From: Triplophysa rosa
Taxonomy: Eukaryota; Chordata; Actinopteri; Cypriniformes; Nemacheilidae
Reading direction: 5' to 3'
Length of the DNA: 64,000 nt
Assembly: GCF_024868665.1 (NCBI RefSeq)
Contig: NC_079890.1
Span: 195,032-259,031, forward strand
Position numbers and translations under genes: made by a program. The notes under the pieces were generated by a model that was given only the letters and a program-made list of their open reading frames with translations, did no database searches and was not told the DNA's origin. Positions 58,144-64,000 of the stretch are shown one piece after another; the first letter of the stretch is position 1; every line of letters starts with the position of its first letter.

Positions 58144-60125
58144 GGCTGTCCTGCCAGGAGAGTTTGAAGGTCTGAAAACCATACCCGAGCTGGCCACAAT
58201 GGGGCTATTAGCAAGAGACTGATCCCTTCCTGTCGAACTCTCTCTAGAACTCCCGGGAGCAGAGCAACTGGGGGAAAGGCATACAGAAGCGGCCTCGGCC
58301 ACGTCTGTACCATGGCATCCAGTCCCAATGGGGCTGGATGAGTCAGTGAAAACCACAGAGGGCAATGGGACGTCTGTTGGGATGCAAACAGATCGATCTC
58401 GGCTCGGCCGAACCTTTCCCAGATCTGCTCCACCACGTCGGGGTGGAGTCTCCATTCCCCGGGCCTCAGCCCCTGCCTTGACAGCATGTCTGCTCCCACA
58501 TTCTGAACTCCAGGGATGTACATCGCCCTGAGCGATATAAACTTCTCCTGGGCCCAGAGGAGGACCTGGTGCGCCAGTTTGCAGAGAGGGCGTGACCTCA
58601 GACCCCCTTGATGATTTATGTAAGAGACCACTGATGTATTGTCTGTTCTGACTAGAACATGATGGCCTCTGAGGACTGGGAGGAAGTACTTCAGTGCTCG
58701 TAGTACAGCTAACATCTCCAGGCAATTTATGTGCCAGTGGTGATGCTGCTCTCTCCACAGCCCACTGGCTGAGTGACCTTCCACTATTGCCCCCCAGCCT
58801 GTGAGGGACGCATCCGTCGTCACTATCTTCCTGTGACATTGAGCCCCCAATTTCAGACCTTGATTCAGAAACCAAGGTTTCTTCCATATAATCAGGGAAC
58901 GAAGGCATCTGCGCGTAACTCTGATCATACGGAACGGGTTGCCTCTCGGGGAAAACCCTTTGCTCTTTAGCCACCACTGTAAGGGTCTCATATGCAGTAG
59001 GCCAAAAGGAATCACGTTGGACGCTGCTGCCATTAAACCCAATATTTTCTGAAAATACTTGACAGTGTAGGTCTGACCTAACTTGATCCTGGACACCGCT
59101 GTCAGGATCGATTCGACACGTGCAGGAGACAACTGTGCCTGCATTGTGACCGAATCCCACACTACCCCAAGAAATGTAATCTTCTGTTGGGGAGTTAAGT
59201 TGCTCTTTTCGGCATTGAGCCGTAACCCCAGACTCTTCATATGGTCGAGGACGAGATCTCGATGTCGAACCGCCATCTCGTGAGACTGTGCTAATATTAG
59301 CCAGTCGTCTATGTAATTTAGTATGCGGATCCCTTGAAGTCTCAATGGAGCAAGGGCTGAATCCATGCATTTTGTGAAGGTACGCGGGGAGAGAGCTAGG
59401 CCGAATGGAAGAACTCGATACTGGTAAGCTTTGCCCCCGAAAGCGAACCTGAGAAACTTCCGATGTTGAGGAAGGATAGATATGTGGAAGTATGCATCCT
59501 TCAGATCTATCGTGGTGAACCAGTCCTCTGCTCTGATTCCGGCCACAATAATAGGGATAGTGAGCATCTTGAACTTGTATCTCCTCAGAGATTTGTTGAG
59601 ATGTCTCAGATCCAAAATGGGCCTCAGCCCTCCATCCTTTTTTGGAACTATGAAGTACCGACTGTAAAAACCCGTTTGACTCTCGTGGGGGGAAACATAC
59701 TCTATGGCCCCTTTCGCTAAGAGAGACAACACCTCTTGTTCTAACACCCGAGCTTTTTCGGGGTCCACCTCGGTGGAGAACACCCCTCTGAAATTTGGAG
59801 GGCGGAAAGCGAATTGAATCCTGTATCCCTTCTCTATCGTGCAGAGAAGCCATTGCGTGAGATTGGGGAGCTTCCTCCACTCGTGGAAGAAGTACACTAA
59901 GGGAGTCAGCCTCTCGACGCTGACTCCAGGAGTGTGAAGTTCGGTGCCCTGAAGCGATTGAACGGCAGGGGATGATGACCCCTTTACCTTCTTTCTTATG
60001 AACACTAGGTCTACAGCGTCTTTGGGTAGACTCTGTGCTGTGAAAGTCAACGTGTCCCGAAGCGTCATAGACGGCGGGGTCAACGTATACTCTTCCAGAG
60101 GGCTTCTTGAGAGGACAGGACTCAT
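58029..60125 (-). CDS. DIRS reverse transcriptase and RNase H
   Basis: A 698-residue frame. Reverse transcriptase spans about 100-390: VPKKDGGLRPILDLRHLN (160-177), TTIDLKDAY with catalytic Asp (204-212), LPFGLALSPRTF (239-250) and the YIDD box (271-274). RNase H spans about 430-550: Asp in TTDASLTGWG (436-445), Glu in NCLEMLAVLRAL (467-478), Asp in RTDNTS (493-498) and Asp in NVGADMLSR (542-550). It copies element RNA into DNA in the cell. It ends near the recombinase start, and the recombinase reading frame runs antiparallel-free through it on the same strand. No stops or shifts were seen. Confidence 0.93.
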   Translation of the reverse strand: MSPVLSRSPLEEYTLTPPSMTLRDTLTFTAQSLPKDAVDLVFIRKKVKGSSSPAVQSLQGTELHTPGVSVERLTPLVYFFHEWRKLPNLTQWLLCTIEKGYRIQFAFRPPNFRGVFSTEVDPEKARVLEQEVLSLLAKGAIEYVSPHESQTGFYSRYFIVPKKDGGLRPILDLRHLNKSLRRYKFKMLTIPIIVAGIRAEDWFTTIDLKDAYFHISILPQHRKFLRFAFGGKAYQYRVLPFGLALSPRTFTKCMDSALAPLRLQGIRILNYIDDWLILAQSHEMAVRHRDLVLDHMKSLGLRLNAEKSNLTPQQKITFLGVVWDSVTMQAQLSPARVESILTAVSRIKLGQTYTVKYFQKILGLMAAASNVIPFGLLHMRPLQWWLKSKGFSPRGNPFRMIRVTRRCLRSLIIWKKPWFLNQGLKLGAQCHRKIVTTDASLTGWGAIVEGHSASGLWREQHHHWHINCLEMLAVLRALKYFLPVLRGHHVLVRTDNTSVVSYINHQGGLRSRPLCKLAHQVLLWAQEKFISLRAMYIPGVQNVGADMLSRQGLRPGEWRLHPDVVEQIWERFGRAEIDLFASQQTSHCPLWFSLTHPAPLGLDAMVQTWPRPLLYAFPPVALLPGVLERVRQEGISLLLIAPLWPARVWFSDLQTLLAGQPWEIPLRRDLLTQAGGAIHHPRPELLKLWAWPLRGVNC

Positions 60126-60168
60126 CTGACCTCCAAGAGGGGGCGCCCTCTGATTCCCTGTCGCAACG

Positions 60169-61713
60169 TCAGGGTTTTTTGGCAGCAGACTTCCGATTTG
60201 AGACGATGGTAGTTCTCAAATCGGGTCTAGCCTGTTTAGCAGGATATCGAGGTTGCTGACTTGACCCCCAAGCTCTCTGAGGGGGGGCACGAGTAGCAAC
60301 ACTCTGTTTCTGCTGCTGTCTATATGCGCTTGTGGATGGCACTGGCTGGGGCTGCCCTCGGGCTACAGGCCTCTGGGGGTAAGAACGGCGAGGAATAAAT
60401 GTATTAAAAGCGGCCGATTGGCGCTTTGCCTCTTGGTACCGGTCAACAACAGTGTTGACCGTGTCACCAAAGAGGCCTTGAGACACAAGCGGTGCATCAA
60501 GAAGCACCGACTTGTCCTTTTCTTTAATGCCTGATAAATTCAGCCATAAATGTCTCTCCGTGGCTACCAGTGCTGCCATGGAGCGGCCAGTACTTTGGGC
60601 TGTCTCCTTGGTAGCCCGGAGAGTGAGATCTGCCACTGTCTTGAGCTCAGACAGTAGCCCAGGATCTAGGACCTCACCCTCTTTAATCTCCCCCAGCAAG
60701 TCAGCCTGGTATGCTTGCAAAAGACCCATGGTGTGTAGACATGAGCCAGCCCGACCTGCAGCCATGTAAGCCTTGCCCACCAGACTAGACGTAACACGGC
60801 ATGGTTTGGTGGGCAATGTTGGGGGTTTCAAGGATGATGCCGCTTCTGGTGAAAGATAAGTTGCCAGTGTATCTTCCACCTTGGGCATCATCCCATAGCC
60901 TTTGTCTCTAGCCCCTAAGACTGTGGAGAAGCTAGCAGACGTGGTGGCTATACGTGAGGAGTATGGCTTTCTCCACGATTTAGACAGCTCATCATGTAAA
61001 TCAGGAAAAAACGGAAACCCCCTACGCTGAGGCTGTACCCGCTTTATTAAGAACCTTTCGTCTAATTTGCTAGCGGGCTTAACCTCCGTTTGCTCTATGG
61101 GCCAGTCAACATTCAGTTTTGCTGCCGCCCGGGCAACAACCTCCACAATCTCCTCATACCCAGGGGAAAGAGGAATTTCATGAAATTCCTCTAATATATC
61201 TGTATTAATACTAGCACTCTCTTGGTCCTCAAAACTAGAGCAGTGCATAGAGCTCTCGGACGGGGCGGGAGAAGCCGCCATGCGGGCTCCCGAATCCCTC
61301 CCGAAAGCACTGTGACTGGGGGACTGAGAAGAGGCAGAAGCCGTCTCAGCACCCCCACGAAGCTCCATCTGCGAGCCCCATGATCTGAGACGCCGCGCCG
61401 CCTCGACAGAAGCGGGTCCCGAACCATGAGGCTTGCGGATTTTGCCTGACTCGTCAAACAAAGCTGCACGGGAGTTGAGCGTTCTGAGGGGTAACCACAG
61501 ACAGTGTTCACAGGCAGCTCCCTCGAGAGCTGCCTTAGCATGCTCAGCTCCCAAACATTCTACACATAACTCATGTGTATCCCCACCAGTAATGTATCTA
61601 GGGCAAGGTGTAGCACACGGTTTATAATTTAACTTTCTCTTACTCATTTTACTAAAATTATCTATCAACTCTTTGATAACTTTAGAAAAGGAACAAGACA
61701 CATTCACATACAC
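60169..61713 (-). CDS. DIRS Gag-like protein
   Basis: A 514-residue first frame. A second Met at residue 23 (MSKRKLNYKP, 61647) is the likelier start, since residues 1-22 are non-polar and poorly conserved in style. A Cys/His cluster at residues 33-71 (CATPC, HELCVECLG, ACEHC) looks like the zinc-binding N-terminus of DIRS Gag proteins. It is followed by a Ser/Ala-rich linker and a conserved helical region near 215-420, then a basic Gln/Arg/Pro-rich tail (about 440-514) likely to bind nucleic acid. It probably packages the element RNA. Its promoter would be the TATA-bearing right terminal repeat, about 53 bp upstream. Confidence 0.82.
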   Translation of the reverse strand: MYVNVSCSFSKVIKELIDNFSKMSKRKLNYKPCATPCPRYITGGDTHELCVECLGAEHAKAALEGAACEHCLWLPLRTLNSRAALFDESGKIRKPHGSGPASVEAARRLRSWGSQMELRGGAETASASSQSPSHSAFGRDSGARMAASPAPSESSMHCSSFEDQESASINTDILEEFHEIPLSPGYEEIVEVVARAAAKLNVDWPIEQTEVKPASKLDERFLIKRVQPQRRGFPFFPDLHDELSKSWRKPYSSRIATTSASFSTVLGARDKGYGMMPKVEDTLATYLSPEAASSLKPPTLPTKPCRVTSSLVGKAYMAAGRAGSCLHTMGLLQAYQADLLGEIKEGEVLDPGLLSELKTVADLTLRATKETAQSTGRSMAALVATERHLWLNLSGIKEKDKSVLLDAPLVSQGLFGDTVNTVVDRYQEAKRQSAAFNTFIPRRSYPQRPVARGQPQPVPSTSAYRQQQKQSVATRAPPQRAWGSSQQPRYPAKQARPDLRTTIVSNRKSAAKKP

Positions 61714-61733
61714 AGAGCGCTTTGCTGAAATGG

Positions 61734-61915
61734 CAGAAGCTGAGTTGCCGCAGTTTACCGCGGTCTATTTATACCTTCCGGTATTCGCGTCACTCATGAC
61801 GTCATCCGTGACGTCATCTCCTCGCGACTATAAATCGCGAGTTAGTTCCATACACAATTTCACGCGAGTCACGCTGCTGGCGTTCCCCCCCATAGAGTCA
61901 TTCCATGACGCAGTG
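61734..61915. repeat. right inverted terminal repeat of DIRS
   Basis: Inverse of 56626-56807. Adjacent to the gag frame, so it is the 5' repeat in transcription terms. Confidence 0.92.
61766..61816 (-). promoter_or_regulatory. DIRS promoter: TATA box and two CRE sites
   Basis: On the minus strand TATAAATA (61766-61773) lies downstream of two TGACGTCA palindromes (61797-61804, 61809-61816). TGACGTCA is the CREB/ATF consensus. Spacing to the gag ATG fits a core promoter; response to cAMP is inference. Confidence 0.6.
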
Positions 61916-61943
61916 TTGAGTTCCCTCGAAAGGGAACTCCGTT

Positions 61944-62140
61944 TAAAAAAAATCAAAAATCATGTTTTTTATTGTGCATTCCAATGAATTTATTGACTAA
62001 TTAATCAAATTACAGTTGGTTTCTTTTGATTTAAGCCACAATAACTAAAAAAATACACCTAACTAACATAATAAAAACATGATTTTTGAATTTTATTTTT
62101 ATAATGGAGTTATCTCATTTTGGAACCAAACTCTTCATAT
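61944..62140. mobile_element. right arm of the MITE split by DIRS
   Basis: AT-rich body (TTTTGATTTAAGCCACAATAAC) ending in GTTATCTCATTTTGGAACCAAACTCTTCATAT, the inverse of 56546-56577. The related fragment is at 49170. Confidence 0.8.
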
Positions 62141-63750
62141 GTTAGTCTGTCATCATTCACAGAGAGAAAGTGTGATTGTTGTCTTTTCCATTATTCCAAC
62201 TTTTTAACGCCATTGTTTCCAGACCAGATGAATGCGTCCACAACATCAGATTCAGAATCAAAGAGCGGTCATTCCTGTGGAAAACATCATGATCTGATTA
62301 CGCCTTGAAGATCTTGTTCATCATATTTCTTTAGCCTGATGTTTACACATTACTCCATGGTGTAGTGTGAATGTGCCAAATCTGGTTGAAACGGGACATT
62401 TAGTGTAACCAATGGGAGGGGCTTGATGCCGTGCTGTGATTGATTGGATGGTAAACAGCGAGCGGTCCACAGCAGATCTGATCGTGGAGGACAATCTGAA
62501 TCTGATGTCCTCATGCACGTCTGAAGAGATTCTTCATCAGGACATGTGAACATCTCAAAGCTCAAAGACGGATGTAAGTTTATAAACAGCACTCGTGAAT
62601 TGTGTTTCATAAGAGCAGAAAGTGATCTTCAAACTGTAGACAGTCTGTATGAATTAAACACCATTGCTTGAGTCAAACAGAAGAAAAGAGGATTTCAATC
62701 TGCCGCAGCGCTGAATCACTGAATTCCTCAAATGATCATTTACCATCTGAACACCACACGTCAACTTTTATTCAGCGCACAGATTCATCTTTAGAGAAGA
62801 GTGAATTCAAATGAATGAAAACGCTGATGCACATGAAATATGACAGCGTGTGCGCGTGCGTTGATTCTTGTAGGATTGAGTTCATCTGACACACGGATCT
62901 GGTCATGTGATGCTGGAGATATTTAACAGGTAAACTGATGTGCAGCGATCAACAGAAGACTGCCCTAAAGAACATGAGGTGAGGAATATCATCATTCAGG
63001 GTCAGCGTGTGAAATTAAATCTGAGATTTCCAAATCACAGTCCAGTTAAAAACTGATTCCTGGAAAACTCTGAGCGACAGCTTTCTCGCCGGATGTATGA
63101 TGAGATTTTATTTCAGATGTCAGTCCTGTTTGTGTGTGTGTGTGAGTGTTTGTACACTGAATATTGACGTTGTGTTGTTTCATAACACATAAAGCATCGA
63201 TTCATTTCAGTTAGTTTTACTCGTGTCTCTCTATCACCTGTTTCTCTGTATGTGCTTCATATGTTTGTGTCTCGTGTTGTTTCGGGGATAAGCACCACTC
63301 ACATGCTTGTTTTTTCACAGGCAGTGAATTGAGTTACACATCAAACCAGGGCTGGTCTCGGACACAAAATCGGCCCTGGCATTTAGGCCTAGTCGGCCCA
63401 CATACAGTCACAAATACCACCCAACATTGCGCTCCCGAATGAATCCAATTCTTAGACATTTCAGTGCTAATATTGACTTTCACTGCATGAATTTGAGTTT
63501 TCACATGTTGTGATTGGCAATTTTGAGCTCCTCTGTCCAGAAATGTTGGACTGGATTTTTTTCTATAGTGCTTTTCAGAAAGTGCACAATTTTACATAAA
63601 CACACAACAATGTTGTCACAAATGATGCAGTGAGCATGTTAAAGCAATGAACACATGTTGTCATTCTAATGATTACAATAAACCATTCTTATGAGAGCTT
63701 GGGTGATTTTATTAGTTATAGATCAACTTGAGGTTTGTGAGATCACTGTA
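62141..63750. other. 1.6-kb non-coding stretch
   Basis: Possible splice sites (GAT|GTAAGT at 62572, ATGAG|GTGAGG near 62979) do not connect into a coding chain. CAGGGCTGGTCTCGG at 63347 resembles a hAT end, but no partner was found. Confidence 0.4.
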
Positions 63751-63761
63751 GATGGTATTAG

Positions 63762-63950
63762 TGACCCTGGAGCACAAAACCAGTCTTAAGTAACAGGAAT
63801 ATTTGTGGCAAAAGCCAAAAATACATTGTATGGGTCAAAATTATCCATTTTTTATGCCAAATACATTAGGATATTAAGTAAAGATCATGTTCCATGAAGA
63901 TATTTTGTAAATTTCCTACCGTAAATATATCAAAACTTTATTTCTGTGAG
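63762..63950 (+). mobile_element. 5' part of a teleost MITE starting TGACCCTGGAGCACAAAACC
   Basis: TGACCCTGGAGCACAAAACCAGTCTTAAG, then GCCAAAAATACATTGTATGGGTCAAAATTATCC and GATATTAAGTAAAGATCATGTTCCATGAAGATATTTTG are characteristic of a very common fish MITE. Similarity stops near CTTTATTTCTGTGAG, and the other end is absent or outside the window. Confidence 0.75.
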
Positions 63951-64000
63951 TGGATGCAGCAAAATCGCAAACAAGAATGGCAGGAAACACGTCTACAAAC

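Larger units (their letters stand above)
56578..61943 (-). mobile_element. DIRS-type tyrosine recombinase retrotransposon, apparently intact
   Basis: About 5.4 kb with 182-bp inverted terminal repeats, an internal complementary region, and three minus-strand frames in the order gag-like, RT/RNase H, tyrosine recombinase. DIRS elements copy RNA to a circular DNA that the recombinase inserts, so no target duplication or integrase is expected, and none is seen. All key catalytic residues are present and frames are unbroken, so it may be young or active. Exact ends are uncertain by a few bases. Confidence 0.92.

Noticed and set aside
61673..61987. 104-codon plus-strand ORF and its 84-codon match at 56581-56835
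   Set aside because: Both are translations of the DIRS inverted terminal repeats.
62141..63000. Candidate exons with donors at 62572 and about 62979
   Set aside because: No acceptor or reading frame links them, and the small ATG frame there stops after 14 codons.

Overview
The window looks like a teleost, most likely cyprinid, nuclear contig. The evidence is the density of CA/TG microsatellites, the palindromic MITEs that recur in carp and zebrafish relatives, V-SINE-type tails, an L2-like LINE and a DIRS retrotransposon, all set in long non-coding stretches. This placement rests on recognising repeat families by eye; no search was run.

Layout. 0-6.1 kb: a decayed HECT E3 ligase gene, with a first exon behind a TCTCGCGAGA promoter motif and a 1.09-kb HECT exon carrying a frameshift and a TGA. 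Its intron is filled by repeats and holds a single N between two identical 96-bp copies. 6.1-8.0 kb: a gag-only LTR retrotransposon, minus strand. 8-24 kb: non-coding sequence with candidate conserved elements, an 8-bp-TSD hAT MITE, a 4-copy telomeric repeat and a 511-bp solo LTR with 5-bp TSD. 24.2-25.7 kb: a CTCCTCACTG-type minisatellite. 27-34.8 kb: a hAT-like MITE, LINE ends and a broken L2-like LINE. 35-46 kb: mostly non-coding, with MITEs, a SINE and a hAT element nested in another repeat. 46.25-48.27 kb: a probable three-exon gene for a 76-residue single-pass membrane protein, missed by ORF length filters. 49-56.5 kb: repeats, a TG/CG minisatellite, candidate enhancers and a complex foldback. 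56.58-61.94 kb: an apparently intact DIRS tyrosine-recombinase retrotransposon inserted in a MITE. 62-64 kb: non-coding, ending in another MITE.

Only the DIRS ORFs and the small membrane protein look like intact coding genes. The DIRS set works as one unit: a Gag-like protein, reverse transcriptase/RNase H, and a tyrosine recombinase that integrates a circular DNA intermediate whose ends are specified by the inverted repeats and the internal complementary region. The many high-scoring ORFs in the microsatellites, the minisatellite and the palindromes are low-complexity artefacts. The AT-rich, TAATTA-containing islands between repeats suggest a regulatory desert or large intron near a developmental gene, which is inference only.
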